A DNA stretch of 64,000 nucleotides from Lentinus brumalis (lineage: Eukaryota > Basidiomycota > Agaricomycetes > Polyporales > Polyporaceae), in assembly GCA_001792895.1 (NCBI GenBank), contig MARA01000003.1, positions 1,798,001 to 1,862,000 on the forward strand, read 5' to 3'. Of this stretch, positions 1 through 11,514 are shown piece after piece. The notes under the pieces were generated by a model, which worked only from the letters and a program-made list of their open reading frames with translations, was not told where the DNA came from and ran no database searches. Made by a program: the position numbers and the translations under genes. Positions within the stretch are counted from its first letter, which is position 1; each line of letters begins with the position of its first letter.

Positions 1-1848
1 GTTGTCCAGATCCATGGCATCATCACTGTTCACTTGGCTGCATATTCCATCAGATTTGATGAATGTGACAACACAAATAAATACTTACCTCTCGGAGTCC
101 CCAAAGTGCACCGAGCCGTAAACCTTCGCCTGCAGCTTGGAGGGCTGAGATCATCAGAACCATGGGGCACCATCCACTGGAATCTGGTGGATTAGACACT
201 GATCCGGCAGATTAGATGCCAATGTGGTGGTGCTGGGGCTAGTAGTGTTTTGTAGTCACTTAAGTACGTTTTTGTAGTCTCCGTTACATCCAGGTAGTAA
301 GCTGGTCTTACCGCAGCAATAGTGTCTAACAATACTCTATCAGTGCTTGTCTTGCCGGCGCTTGTTCTCCCTCACTTGCTTTCCATATAAGCCTTGTCTC
401 AAACCCTCAAAGTGCGAATGCTATTCGTTGCTGGGCAGCACATTTGTGTACTGACTTTGCGGACAGTCCTCCTAGGTAAGTGCAGTAGTGACTTCGTTCA
501 GTGTCAAACTATACCCCATCTGTGAGAATCCATTCCAGCCTGGTGCTCTCACAAGCTGGGCTGAAACTGAAGACCATATCTTTCTAGGCTGGCACACAAC
601 AGGTCAAGTGGAAACGTCCCAGGTCATAGTCCAATTTCCACCTGTCAAGCCCAGTTCCGCTGTCGCAGATAACTGACCACGCTGTAAGCAATGTCCTCAT
701 GTTGGCAAGACTAACTATTCAACAGGGGAGCTTGACATATTAGAGCTTTAACGGAACTCACTTAGGCTTATGAGCATTCAAAGACAATAGGCACTTACTG
801 CTGCATAGTATCTGTTTGACCTTTTTCGTTGCAGGTTATACTGAACACCCAGTTCACAAGTGCCCGAAAGTCCCTTCTTACCCTTCTACTGAAACACTGC
901 AGTGTTAGTCACCTTGCATACTGACACAGTGCATTAGTGGTGATGTGTTTTACAGTCATGTAAGCACATTTCTGCTCAATACTTCTCATTTGACTCTTTC
1001 CGACCCAGGTCGTACTTAATAGCCCGAAGTCAAAGCAAACCAGGACAATCCAGGTATATTCAATGGTCAAGTCAGGTAGAATGACTACTACATGGTAGCA
1101 GCCCAGTACTGACAATATTGCAGTCATAATCAATGTGTTCTGGTTTATGTCTTAGACATACTAACTTGAGTGTTATTGCACCAGAGCAGTGTCACAACCA
1201 ACCAGCCCTCTGCATTGGACACGACAACTTTCTGGCTAAATACCCTAATACAGTAAGTCTAATCTCGTGTTGTACCGTGGGGAAGTGAGTTAACCAAAAG
1301 TGTATAAAGTTTCCTAGATTCGACACCTCTTCCTGACGACCAGACGGCATGGCACTTGTGCCTGCTAACGCACCCCCCCTCGCTCATCTACGCCCATGTC
1401 CCCTCTGCCACATTGGCTTTGTTCTTCAACCTCAACTGTGCAATGGTGTTATGAAGGAAGAGCACCACGACTGGTGATATGAGACAGTGAGATAGACTTC
1501 GAGGCTATAGCATGGACAAGGATCTCACCAGCTTCCATGCAGTGTTTGCACCATATCCGCCCTTCCTACTCCTGCTGCATATACTTCAACTGGCTTAAGG
1601 ATGTTCAAAGGGGTGTTTCCGGTCACCGAACAGGCATCTGGGTGCCCTGGAATCCCTTGCCAAGGCCTTCGAAACCCTTGCGTCACGAACACTGAGTGTG
1701 TCTTTGGCCTATGTCTGCAATGCTACCAGAACACTCGTCGGATGCTTCCAGACCTTCGTACCTGTACTGTTGGGAAGCACAATAGGGGTCTCTGTACGTT
1801 CCTTGTATGCGACTCATACATTGCTTGACATTCACCCTGTACCAGCTC
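1..1848. other. No recognisable gene
   Basis: Only short ORFs (up to about 95 codons) with no recognisable motif are present on either strand. Splice-like motifs occur, but no exon chain could be supported. The right end (about 1836-1853) reads as a proline-rich stretch that continues in frame beyond the gypsy insertion at 8144, so it may be the edge of a former proline-rich gene. Confidence 0.5.
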
Positions 1849-1853
1849 CTCCC

Positions 1854-2221
1854 TGTTACGAACAGCCTCCCCGGTACTATTCATTTCCTTTCCCAGTCAT
1901 CCTATTGTTCGATCACCATGATTCCCATGGTCCCTCTCACGCTATTGTCTTCATCCATGATGTCTCTCACGCTATTGTCTTCTGACACTATTGTTCCCTC
2001 ATGTATATAAGACCACCAGCGCTACCTGGGGACCCTCAGTTTCGACCTTTTGTCCCCAGGTAAGCCAAGCTGTACTTCGCTCTGTAGATACCTCTCTCAA
2101 TACATCTTGTCCCCAGCCCTGATCGTCGAGCATTGCTCCGCTCTCGCTGCACAAGTGCTCGTCGACGCCCCTGCTCGTCTCGTGAGTCTTCCCTGATCTC
2201 CCTCGACGATCAGTCGTAACA
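1854..2221 (+). repeat. Gypsy 5' LTR (368 bp)
   Basis: Starts TGTTACGA and ends GTAACA, next to target duplication ctccc (1849-1853). It carries a TATA-like tatataag near 2004 and about two units of a 30-bp tandem repeat (core gtctctcacgctattgtctt). It matches the 3' LTR almost base for base outside that repeat. Confidence 0.95.
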
Positions 2222-3116
2222 TTAGGTCAAAACTTCAACACGAGCACTGGCGTATCCCCCCCCACCCTCCATCGGTTGATCACTGGTTCTATAACCACGC
2301 GCCTGGTGTTGAGCTGTATCTGTCGCTGTTGGTTCTACAACCTACGTGCGCGGTACTACCTTCCTGGACCCCCACCGCTGTCCAGTAAGACTCTGAGGTC
2401 CACTGACAGGCGAAGGTCAGGTGAACTTGTGTTCTACCTGACGTCGACCTCTGCACACTGGATCAGCCCCCACCAGATCAGCCCCGTCCCTCTTGTGCCC
2501 CCTACAACCACACCTTTCATTCAAGTGCAGTAGAAGATCATCACTGGCGTGGCACTGATCAAAAGTGGTACATCTGTGATCAGCAACCTTGTCCAGAGTG
2601 ACTACCTACCTGGGCATCAGACGCGCCAGTCTGGACCGACCTCCATATCTATGTCTATCCAACACCTGAACAGGAGGAGCAGATCCGCCAGCGACTGACA
2701 CAACCGGTTGCTACTACCACTGCTAGTGGACGCCCCCTACGTGAGGCAGTCCGCCTTTCGTCCAGCAGACCAGGTACCCGCCCGCCGAGCCGTCTCCCTA
2801 GCTGCACCAACACCCCTCCCACTGAGTCTCCACATGGCGGATCCTGTATCCCTCTCCCCACCGCGCTTGTTCTTGCCAGCGAGCACCTGCAACGTCGAGC
2901 ATCAGGATCCTTCAGTCCAGTTGCCACCACCTCGGTACTGCCCCTCAGTCCCAGCCGGAGGGACGACAACCTGACATCGTCCTCAACTCCCCGTCTCGGA
3001 CTTCCCCACCACCTCTCCCTCCACGGAATCCTTCACGGACGACTACCCCTAGTGCTCCGTCGCAAGGCTCCTCGCACCCCACCACACCACCACCCATCAC
3101 CCCCACTCTCCCCACC

Positions 3117-3946
3117 ATGACGGCTCCTTTTGACGTCACCAAGCTCCTGCCGGTTCTACTGCCTCGAGAGTACGATGGCAAGAATGCTCAGGAAGGCCTC
3201 ACCTTCATCAGCAGCGCCAAAGCCTATCACGGAGTTGCCACCAGGGCAGGAGTAGGCGCGAACCTGATCTGGATGGTCGTCTTGAACCGCCTCACGGGCG
3301 ATGCTGCAAGCTGGGCCGGGCCGCATATCATCACGGCAGCCACAACTACTCCTTGGGCGGATGTCGCTGCATTCGAAGATGCGTTCAAGGCCCACTTCTG
3401 CGCCGTAGATGACAAGGAGGCAGCCACTGCTGAGCTGGTCAAGCTTTGCAAGGCTTCGCACAGGCTTGGCACGGTCAAGGAGTACACTGCTGAGTTCAAT
3501 GCGGTGGCTGCTCGGACTGGGTTCTCCGATGACGACAAGCGCAAGTGCTACCATGAAGGACTCCCCTATCGCATCAAGGACGAGTTTGCCACCACTGCTC
3601 ACGACATCTCTACCCTTGTCAAGATGCAGACGGTTGCCTTGCAGATGGACCAGCACCTGGCACGACGTCAGAGGAGCGACCTCGCACCGGGAAGTTCCCA
3701 AAACGCGCGAGAAGGTAGCTGCGAATAAGGAACGTCCTCCTACCTCCGTCCCACCGGTTGCTTCGTCTGCGGACGAAACGGTCACAGGGCTGCCCAATGC
3801 CCGGAAGGAAAGGCGGTCAACGCGCCGCAGCCTCCTCATCATCCTCCACGACATCGGATGAGGTGGTCGCCCTTCAGTTGCAGCTCAAGGCACTGGAGGA
3901 GCGCATTGCCACGCTGACGACGATGAAGGAGAAGGAGGGTTTTTGA
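3117..3946 (+). pseudogene. Gypsy gag (capsid plus zinc knuckle), interrupted
   Basis: The ATG at 3117 opens a retrotransposon Gag of 203 codons; the segment around GLPYRIKDEFATT is typical of the Retrotrans_gag family. An in-frame TAA at 3726-3728 ends it. The same frame then continues into a CCHC zinc knuckle, C-F-V-C...GH...C, at 3759-3800, which would bind RNA. A coiled-coil-like tail (QLQLKALEERIATLTTMKEK) lies in another frame up to 3946, so there is also a frameshift near 3810-3850. The nonsense codon separates capsid from nucleocapsid, so this copy cannot make a full Gag without suppression. Confidence 0.85.
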
Positions 3947-4029
3947 TTCGAGCTGCGCTAGATGCCGCGCGCGCACGCTCATGTACCAATAGTCGTTATG
4001 CTGTACTGGGATCGTCGTTTATTTATGAG

Positions 4030-7000
4030 CTCAATCATGATGGACACACTTCCACATCCCAGTAAGACTGAGCGGCAAGCGGCGAGAGAAGGATGTGGTG
4101 GCCATGGTTGACAGTGGGGCCACTACAAAGTTTTTGCATCGACGGTTTGTGGAGGAGAACCGTGTTGCTACGCGGAAGCTAGCATCCCCCATCCGTTTAT
4201 ACAACATCGACGGTACAGAGAACCGCGATGGCACGATTGCAGAGGTAGCCGTGCTAGGATGACGATTGGGGACCACCAGGAGCAGGTGGTGTTTATGGTG
4301 ACAGACGTAGGTGACGAGGATGTGATCATCGGCCTTGACTGGCTGCGCGAGCACAATCCGGAGATTGACTGGGAACATGGCTCGCTGCGCCTATCCCGCT
4401 GCCCTTCAACATGCATGCTAGTCGGAAGGCACGGAACCTGCTGCAACTGTGACGCGTGATACGGAGGTCAGGCTCACGGCGCGTTCACGTTCAGATCGGT
4501 CCGGAAGGCCAAGAAGATTGGCAGGGTGTGCGCAGCGGTGATGGTTAAAGAGGCAGAGGATGTTGATGAGCCACCATTGCCGAATGAGGAGGAGTGGGAT
4601 GGATCTGAGCAAACCCTTCTGGATGCCTGGATGGAGGGGCGCAGCCTACAAGGTGCTCCTCAACTCTTTGTCTCTGCGAGCCATACCTATTCCCAGGAGC
4701 TCGCGGAACAGGAGTACCAGAAACGGGGCCAGCTCGTCCTGTCGAACAATGGTGCCGGAACACTACCATGAGTACTTAGTGTGTTTTCAAAGGAGGCGTC
4801 AGAACGGTTGCCCAACCATCGCCCCTATGATCACGCTATTGAGCTGGTTCCTGATGCCAAGATGTTCCACTCCAAGGTGTACCCTCTATCCCCGAACGAG
4901 CAGTCGAGCTTGATAAGTTTCTTGAAGAAAACCTGGCCAAGGGTTACATTCGTGAGTCGAAGTCACCGATGTCCTCCCCTTCTTCTTCGTCAAAAAGAAG
5001 GATGGCAGTCTTCGCCCTGTGCAGGACTATCGGAGACTGAACGACATCACCATTAAGAACCGTTACCCGCTGCCGCTGGTTTCGGAACTGATGGATCGAC
5101 TCAAGAAGGCCAAGTACTTCACGAAGCTCGACATTCGCTGGGGGTACAACAATGTTCGCATAAAGACAGGCGACGAGTGGAAAGCGGCCTTCGTGACCAA
5201 CCGGGGACTCTATGACCCACAGTCATGTTTTTGGTCTGGCCAACTCCCCCAGCACCTTCTCTGCATTCATGAACGACATCTTCAAGGACCTCATCGTTCT
5301 TGGCAAGGTCACCGTCTATCTCGACGACATCCTCATCTTTACGAATGACCTTGCTGAACATCGTACCCTTGTCCGAGAGGTCCTGAAGCGTCTGAAGGAA
5401 CACGACCTGTTCTGTAAACCAGAGAAGTGCGAATTCGAGCAGACCAAAGTGGAGTACCTCGGGATGTTCGTGTCCGAGAACCAGGTCGAGATGGACCCGG
5501 TGAAGGTCAAGGGCATCGCAGACTGGCCAGTTCCCCGCAATGTGTCAGACATCAGGAAGTTTTGCGGCTTTGCGAACTTCTATCGTCGCTTCATCCGGAA
5601 CTTCAGCGCCATCTGCAAGCCTCTAGACAGGCTGACTGGCAATGTCCCTTGGCAATGGGGAGAGGAGGAGCAGCGGGCATTTGAGGAGCTGAAGCAGTGC
5701 TTCCTGACAAGTCCCGTACTCCGCATCTATGACCCGGACCGTCCCACACGAGTGGAAGTCGACGCCTCTGGGTTTGCCACAGGAGCGGTGCTGTCGCAGG
5801 AGGGGGAGGATGGAAAGTGGCACCCGATCGCCTTCCACTCCGAATCCATGAATGATGCTGAGCGCAACTACGAGATCTATGACAAAGAGATGCTCGCAAT
5901 CATTCGTGCCCTCCAGGCGTGGCGCCACTACCTCGAAGGACTGCCCAGTACGTTCGAGATTCAGTCAGATCACAAGAATCTTGAATACTGGCGCACGGCG
6001 CAGAACCTCACCAGACGGCAGGCTCGATGGGCTCTCTACCTCTCTCGCTTTGACTTTGTCATCACACACAAACCGGGCACATCAACGGTCGAGCAGATGC
6101 ACTATCCCGTCGCCCTGACCACCAGCGAGACGACGCAGATGACAACCAAGGCGCACGGTGCTACACCTAGTCACTTCCGCTCTCTGGCTGCTAGACGTGG
6201 ACACCTGGCTCTTGTACCGGAGAAGTCACTTCTGCGTCGGATCCGGAGTGTGGAGACCGCGAGAAAGAGGTGGCAGAGGCACTGCGCAAGGTGGAACAAC
6301 TCGGGCCAGCACGGCTGCAGAACATCTGGTGGACTGGAATGTCGAGCAAGGTCTCCTCCTCTATCGAGGCAAGGTCTACGTTCCCAACGATCGCACACTA
6401 CGGGCAGATATTGTTCGCCTGCACCACGACCTGCCACCAGCTGGGCACCCAGGCCAGTGGAAGACCATTGAGCTAGTAAGCCGCAACTACTGGTGGCCGG
6501 GTATGACACAGTTCATCAAAAACTATGTTGAGACCTGTGACACCTGTCGACGAGGCAAGCCAATCCATGGCAAACGGCACGGTCAGCTGCAGCCAAACAA
6601 GATCCCAGACGGCCCTGGTCAGGTTGTGACCTGTGACTTCATCACCGGCCTACCAGAGGTTGATGGGTACAACGCGCTGCAGCTCATTGCGGACCGGCAT
6701 GCGAAGCTAGTGCATCTCATTCCATGTCGAGACGAGGTCGATGCCGAGGGTGCGGCGAACAACTTCATACGGGAGTATTTCCGCCTCCATGGACTACCAC
6801 GAAAGATCATCTCCGACTGTGGCCCCCAGTTCGCCAGCAAGCTCTTCCGTGCCATTCTTAAGGGTCTCGGCATTGAGAGTGCACTGTCCACTGCGTACCA
6901 CCCCCAGACCGACGGACAGTCAGAGAGGTGGAACCAGGAGGTAGAAGCCTACTTGCGGATGTTCTGCTCACGCCGCCGAGACGACTGGGTCAGTGGTTGC

Positions 7001-7678
7001 CGATTGCAGAGTTTGCGTTCAACTCTCATGTCCACTCCTCTACGGGGTATTCACCCTTCTACCTGCTCTATGGGTTCGAGCCACAGTTCCACATCCCAAT
7101 GCTACCCACTGAGGTTCCTGCAGCGGACAGTCGTCGCGAGGAACTCCGACGGGCCCGGGAGGATGCGACTGCAGCCTTGACGCTCACTGCGGAACGCATG
7201 AAGGCACACTTTGACCAGCATGCTCGAGACGCTCCGGTCTTTGAGCCAGGTCAGAAGGTGTGGCTGGACACTCACAATCTGCGAGTCACAGGAATGCCTC
7301 GGAAGTTGGTGGACAGGTATGCAGGTCCCTATCCAGTGGTACGCCAGTTGGCAACCTTGCCTATGAACTCCGTCTACCAAAAGACCTACCCATCCATCCA
7401 GTCTTCCATGTGTCGCTGCTGCTGCCACACAAGCACAGCTCTCTGCCGGGCCGGCACCCACCAGAGCCTGCACCGATTGAAGTGGAAGGAGAAGAGGAGT
7501 ACGAAGTTGAACGGGTGCTGGAGTCTCGCCGCTACGGACGGGAAGGAAGCTCCAGTACCTCGTACGGTGGAAGGGATGGGGTCCCGAACACGACAGCTGG
7601 GAGCCTGCAGAAAACCTGACCCATGCTCCACAGCGGGTTATGGAATTCTACGCGCAACACCCAACATCCCACTGTTAG
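4030..7678 (+). pseudogene. Gypsy pol: protease-RT-RNase H-integrase-chromodomain, frameshifted
   Basis: Domains are in order but scattered over frames. Protease: DSGAT at 4110, then, after a shift near 4255, VIIGLDWLREHNPEIDW. RT: fingers from about 4781, with shifts near 4990 and 5215, and the YLDD active site at 5317-5328. RNase H starts at DASGFATGAVLSQ. The integrase HHCC zinc finger ends CDTCRRGK. The integrase DDE residues are visible: D codon 6635, D codon 6815, E codon 6923. After a shift near 6990 the C-terminal part continues (SPFYLLYGF), followed by a chromodomain (YEVERVLESRRYG, then LVRWKGW in another frame). Stop TAG is at 7676-7678. Chromodomains of this type steer integration to methylated-histone heterochromatin. 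At least five frame breaks make this a pseudogene. Some lie in homopolymers and could be assembly errors. Confidence 0.92.
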
Positions 7679-7698
7679 GTCGTGCGGACACGACCCTT

Positions 7699-7711
7699 GG
7701 GAGGGGGGTAC
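7699..7711 (+). promoter_or_regulatory. Gypsy polypurine tract
   Basis: GGGAGGGGGG followed by TAC lies immediately 5' of the 3' LTR. This is the expected plus-strand DNA priming site of an LTR retrotransposon. Confidence 0.85.
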
Positions 7712-8138
7712 TGTTACGAACAGCCTCCCCGGTACTATTCATTTCCTTTCCCAGTCATCCTATTGTTCGATCACCATGATTCCCATGGTCCCTCTCACGC
7801 TATTGTCTTCATCCATGATGTCTCTCACGCTATGTCTTCATCCATGATGTCTCTCACGCTATTGTCTTCATCCATGATGTCTCTCACGCTATTGTCTTCT
7901 GACACTATTGTTCCCTCATGTATATAAGACCACCAGCGCTACCTGGGGACCCTCAGTTTCGACCTCTTGTCCCCAGGTAAGCCAAGCTGTACTTCGCTCT
8001 GTAGATACCTCTCTCAATACATCTTGTCCCCAGCCCTGATCGTCGAGCATTGCTCCGCTCTCGCTGCACAAGTGCTCGTCGACGCCCCTGCTCGTCTCGT
8101 GAGTCTTCCCTGATCTCCCTCGACGATCAGTCGTAACA
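7712..8138 (+). repeat. Gypsy 3' LTR (427 bp)
   Basis: Same ends as the 5' LTR and followed by the target duplication ctccc (8139-8143). It is 59 bp longer, because the 30-bp tandem repeat around 7791-7906 has two extra units, one of them 29 bp. Apart from the repeat number the two LTRs are nearly identical, which suggests a fairly recent insertion. Confidence 0.95.
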
Positions 8139-8143
8139 CTCCC

Positions 8144-8583
8144 GTGCATGTTCCCTTGAATACACCTCAGGCTCTGCCCCCTGCCCTCCAGCTGCTCCGC
8201 CCGCAAACACTCCTCCACCCACAAACACTCCTCCACCTGCGAACACTCCTCCGCCCACGAATGCTCCTCCACCCCCAAACACTCCTCCACCTGTCCACGC
8301 ACTGCACCTCATGTACGCTCCTCCTTATTTTCTGCACACTGCTCCCCCTACCGCACCCCCTGTTGTTTCTTCGAGCATGCAGCCGACATCAGCCTCATGT
8401 AAAGGAAAGACCAAGGAGCCAACCTTCGCCATCTCCATCTCACCAGCATATAATCGACACATGCAAGACATTGACACCAATGCCTGTGTCCAGGCTGAGC
8501 GTCAGACACTTCAAACCTTGCTAGTAGCTCAGAGCGGTGAGGTGAAGTTGGCACTAGCTGTGGTAGATATGATATATCATTAA
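8144..8583 (+). pseudogene. Proline-rich exon-like ORF cut by the gypsy insertion
   Basis: One open frame reads through a degenerate 18-bp tandem repeat (about 8200-8300) encoding PPP-T/A-NT units. It continues to a non-repetitive tail ending LAVVDMIYH at 8581, followed by a stop. A ccctccag at 8185-8192 could be a splice acceptor. The flank left of the gypsy element also reads proline-rich (PVPAPP) and joins in frame once the element and one target duplication are ignored. I do not recognise the protein. It may be the remnant of a host or transposon gene disrupted by the insertion, or simply low-complexity DNA. Confidence 0.4.
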
Positions 8584-8694
8584 GAGGTAGTTTGCCAGGA
8601 GGGCTTTACATCATATACAGGCAAGGTTCGTGATATATTACGATTCCCCGAGGAAACCTCCGGGGGCTCCCCAATATGGCAGGCAGCCTCCCGG

Positions 8695-9020
8695 AGCAGC
8701 AGCTGTTGTAGTTATTTTATAAAACGAACTGGTAATTGGCCCGTGCACGTATTACAAAAGGAACCGGTAGTTCAACAATGTATTACGAAGCCCTCCGGGG
8801 CCTCCGGAAGGCTGCTAGATATGGCTGCTGACCTAATAGACAGCCCGGAGGGGGCACTTTTTTGCTGTTCCGGACATTCCGGCATCAGCAGCACAGCACT
8901 GGGCATCCACAACACCTCCTCCCATCAATCCTTGGCTATTTCGACCCTCCCAGCGCTTTTCCGGTAATCCAGATACCCAATATGGTAAGTGGTCACCTGT
9001 GGCTGCCTCTGGGCTGACCG
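8695..9020 (+). repeat. Dispersed ~325-bp repeat, copy 1
   Basis: Starts agcagctgttgtagtt and ends gtggctgcctctgggctgacc. A near-full copy lies inverted at 14368-14690 and a partial copy at 11515-11735. The inside contains self-complementary CCTCCGG/CCGGAGG runs. It has no obvious terminal inverted repeats, target duplication or poly(A) tail, so its class is unknown. Confidence 0.85.
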
Positions 9021-10139
9021 CTTCGCCTCTAGCGCTGCCAATACTGCGACGATTCATACGCGAGTAGATACATTGGATGCGCGCTGTGTATGCGCATCCG
9101 ACGGTACCCTGGACGTAACGGTACGGTACGTACCCGCATCAGTATCTTGAAAACGATTGATTTTGCGATCCTTTAGCATAGAATGTGCCATATCTCAGCG
9201 CCCAGCCACTGTCCCAGCACGCCCTTGGTACCGCCGAAGTGCGACAAGCCGCGCGGCTCCAACAGTACCCTACACAAGTCCGATCATTGAGGTGGAGCAA
9301 CATCCTCCTCCTGCCTCTCTCAGCAGATGCAGGCCCTAGAGACCTCCCTGCACCTAATGCAGGGCTCCCATAATTTGTGTGCAGGTATGCATGGCTATCA
9401 GCTACTATTAGGTGCTTTTGAAGGCTCACACAAGTATCTCTACAGGTCAGGATATCTATGTTCTATCTGCAGCAGGCCTACAGTGATGTTCAATGCATAT
9501 CAAGGCCCCCAAATAAGGTATTTTTGCGGTGTGTGCTGGCTGGATATGCGCACCTGCATGTTAAAATTGCACGCTTATCGCACTATGTGAGCCCGCTACA
9601 ATGTCTTCTCTATCTGGGGGAAATTCACTCCATTGTAGCTTCCAGGACAACAGCAGATAACTCAGCAGTGCATAGATCAAGTAAGTAACATACCCTCATG
9701 GTTCTGATACAATTTTTAGGGGGAGAAGATTGGAGAAGGATGAGTCAGGCCAGCAGGTGGTCCCAGACACTACTGTGTCCTAAGACCTGTATCAGACTGT
9801 GCCGGTATTGTGCTATACAGCATGCAGATCTCAGTGTGAAATGTAAGACGCATCTTACTTTTTAAGACATGTCTTAATGCTGAATGAATCAATTCATATC
9901 TCCTTCGTTCCTCACCCGTTCACTCTCTTTCTAGATGCTATGGACTCGCATAATGCAGGGCTTCCCAGCGGTATACTGTTCAGATTGTACAGGCATCATG
10001 GTACTGTGCTATATTGCTTGGTATTTCAGAGCTGATTATGCATTCACGCAGGTACTACAAGCTCAATAAGCAAATCAAGTGTCACCCTATATAATCCAGG
10101 TAAGCCAGAGAATAGCGCAAAAATTTTCAAGGCAAACGG
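9021..10139. other. No recognisable gene
   Basis: Short ORFs only, none with a motif. The segment ends at the 5' LTR of the first copia element. The last five bases before that LTR are aacgg (10135-10139). Confidence 0.5.
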
Positions 10140-10562
10140 TGTTGAACTCGAAGCTCTATCTCCAGTTCCTGTAATGGTGTCAAGTCCGTACTTGCACGCA
10201 AAGCGCATGCAGTGCACCCTACTAGTGCCCCGACACGCTAGCTGAGACCCTTCTTCCTTTCCGATATATCGGCACTTCTCTATGTTTTCCATTTCCTGGG
10301 ATTGAACTCTTGACCTCCGCACTTTTCATGTGTTTTTCTTTTCGCTCTTTGTTGATTTTCTTTGGCGCTTTTCTGCCTGTGGCTGTTACAACTGTATAGC
10401 TTATGTAACATGCACCGTAGACAGCGCACTTGTCGAGCTCTGGGGTCCTTAGACTTCACAGAGCTTGACATAGGTGTGTAGATTTGCTTTTGTCAATATA
10501 TCAAACTTTACAGAGCTCGACATAGGCCATTGTGATTGCTCTGAGGTGCACTGCAGCCAACA
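10140..10562 (+). repeat. Copia copy 1 5' LTR (423 bp)
   Basis: Begins TGTTGAACTC and ends GCCAACA. It contains the 12-bp palindrome CCGATATATCGG and a 23-bp direct repeat (core CAGAGCTCGACATAGG, here slightly mutated) near its 3' end. Compared with the LTR at 19714-20137 it shows many C-to-T and G-to-A differences, several of them CG to TG or CA. Confidence 0.93.
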
Positions 10563-10588
10563 GATTATGAGCCCTGCGCTCTGACTGC
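10563..10588 (+). promoter_or_regulatory. Copia primer-binding site (half-tRNA-Met type)
   Basis: Directly after the LTR comes GATTATGAGCCCTGCGCTCT, continuing into GACTGCC. The reverse complement reads like tRNA sequence from the D arm into an anticodon loop with CTCATAA. This suggests priming by the 5' half of a methionine tRNA, as known for Drosophila copia and yeast Ty5. The same segment next to the other copy's LTR (27211-27237) reads GGTTATGAGCCC. Confidence 0.65.
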
Positions 10589-10783
10589 CTCAAGACGTCC
10601 ATACCCGCCAGTCCATCGCTCTACAGTCGTCCCCCGGGCCCCTCTCGTGCCCCTGTCCTCTGCTTGTTGCATTTTCGCTTTGGAACCCCTCTGTCGATCC
10701 TTTGTCAATTTCTCCCCCAGTTCTGCTCGAAATCTCTCCATCTTTTCGTCGTTGCCCCCTAGCCACGCCACCCACCTACGCTC

Positions 10784-11235
10784 ATGGCGCTGTCCGCTCC
10801 GACATTCCCCAAGCTCACCAAGCGCAACTACCAGCAATGGAGGCTCAATATGGAGGCCCAGCTTCGCATCATTGGAGCTCTGCGCATCGTGCAGGGCACT
10901 GAGAAGCAGCCGGAGTTCACCAGCCCCCTCAATGCAGGTGAGCACCGAGAACTTTGTGATTTTGATGGGAGGTTTGACTTGGCTGCTGGGGAGATATGGA
11001 ATTGTGTGGAGAGGGAGCAGCAGACGCACCTGGAGTCGATCCGAGACAATCCTGGTGCAATGTGGAGGAAGCTGGAGGCCGTGCACATGCAGAAATGTCC
11101 CGGTACGCGTTTTAACACCTCCAACGCGCTCCTATCCCTCTCCAAGGCTGAGGACGAGTCCCTCAGCACCCTCTCGGGGCGAGCCTTGCAGCTCAAGTCC
11201 GACATGAAGGCCCTCCATCCTACTGACTTCGATCT
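10784..11235 (+). pseudogene. Copia copy 1 gag, N-terminal half
   Basis: ATG at 10784 (MALSAPTFPKLTKRNYQQW), with the conserved W region of copia-type Gag (UBN2/Retrotran_gag), runs to ...HPTDFDL. The homologous copy 2 protein continues EKLDDELVLMALIRALP, but here the sequence changes completely at about 11236. The rest of gag is found 4.6 kb downstream. This copy keeps the ATG that is ATA in copy 2. Confidence 0.88.
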
Positions 11236-11514
11236 CATGGGACCTTGGAGACGAGTGCTTACGTGAATCGAGACTTCTGATGCAAAGCAAGCCCCGACAT
11301 AAATGAAGCAGCCAAGTCTCCCCTGCCACCAACACCCAATCAGTGAGCACAGGCTGACGTACAAGAACAATCCCTGGGAGCCAACTTGAACTTGATGAGG
11401 CTTTGTTCCGACCAGATCCAACCCCAAACAAATGAAGGGTGTTCCGCCTGCACACTGCCGCGGACTGTCGCCTGCTACTCGCATCAAGGCTTTGATGACA
11501 CCATCTGTTGCACT

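Larger units (their letters stand above)
1854..8138 (+). mobile_element. Ty3/gypsy LTR retrotransposon (chromovirus type), decayed
   Basis: Complete element of 6285 bp bounded by LTRs that begin TGTTACGA and end TCGTAACA. It is flanked by a perfect 5-bp target duplication, ctccc, at 1849-1853 and 8139-8143. Internal order is gag, protease, reverse transcriptase, RNase H, integrase, chromodomain, then a polypurine tract. That order and the C-terminal chromodomain are those of chromoviruses. Several nonsense and frameshift changes break gag and pol, so this copy is non-autonomous. The roughly 0.9-kb stretch 2222-3116 between LTR and gag is a C/T-rich untranslated leader with no gene. No TGG-type primer site directly abuts the LTR; TGGCGTATCC at 2248-2257 is only a weak candidate. 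Confidence 0.95.

Noticed and set aside
2246..2260. TGGCGTATCC as gypsy primer-binding site
   Set aside because: It lies 26 bp inside the LTR border instead of directly beside it, so it was kept only as a weak remark.
7916..8312. Minus-strand 128-codon and 61-codon ORFs with (EECLWVEE) or (GGGVF) repeats
   Set aside because: They are translations of the opposite strand of the 18-bp proline-rich array and the LTR; low-complexity shadows.
10309..10332. A tRNA B-box-like GAGTTCAATCC on the antisense strand of all copia LTRs, suggesting a tRNA gene
   Set aside because: The flanking five bases do not form a T-arm stem, and no A box or acceptor stem is present at tRNA spacing.
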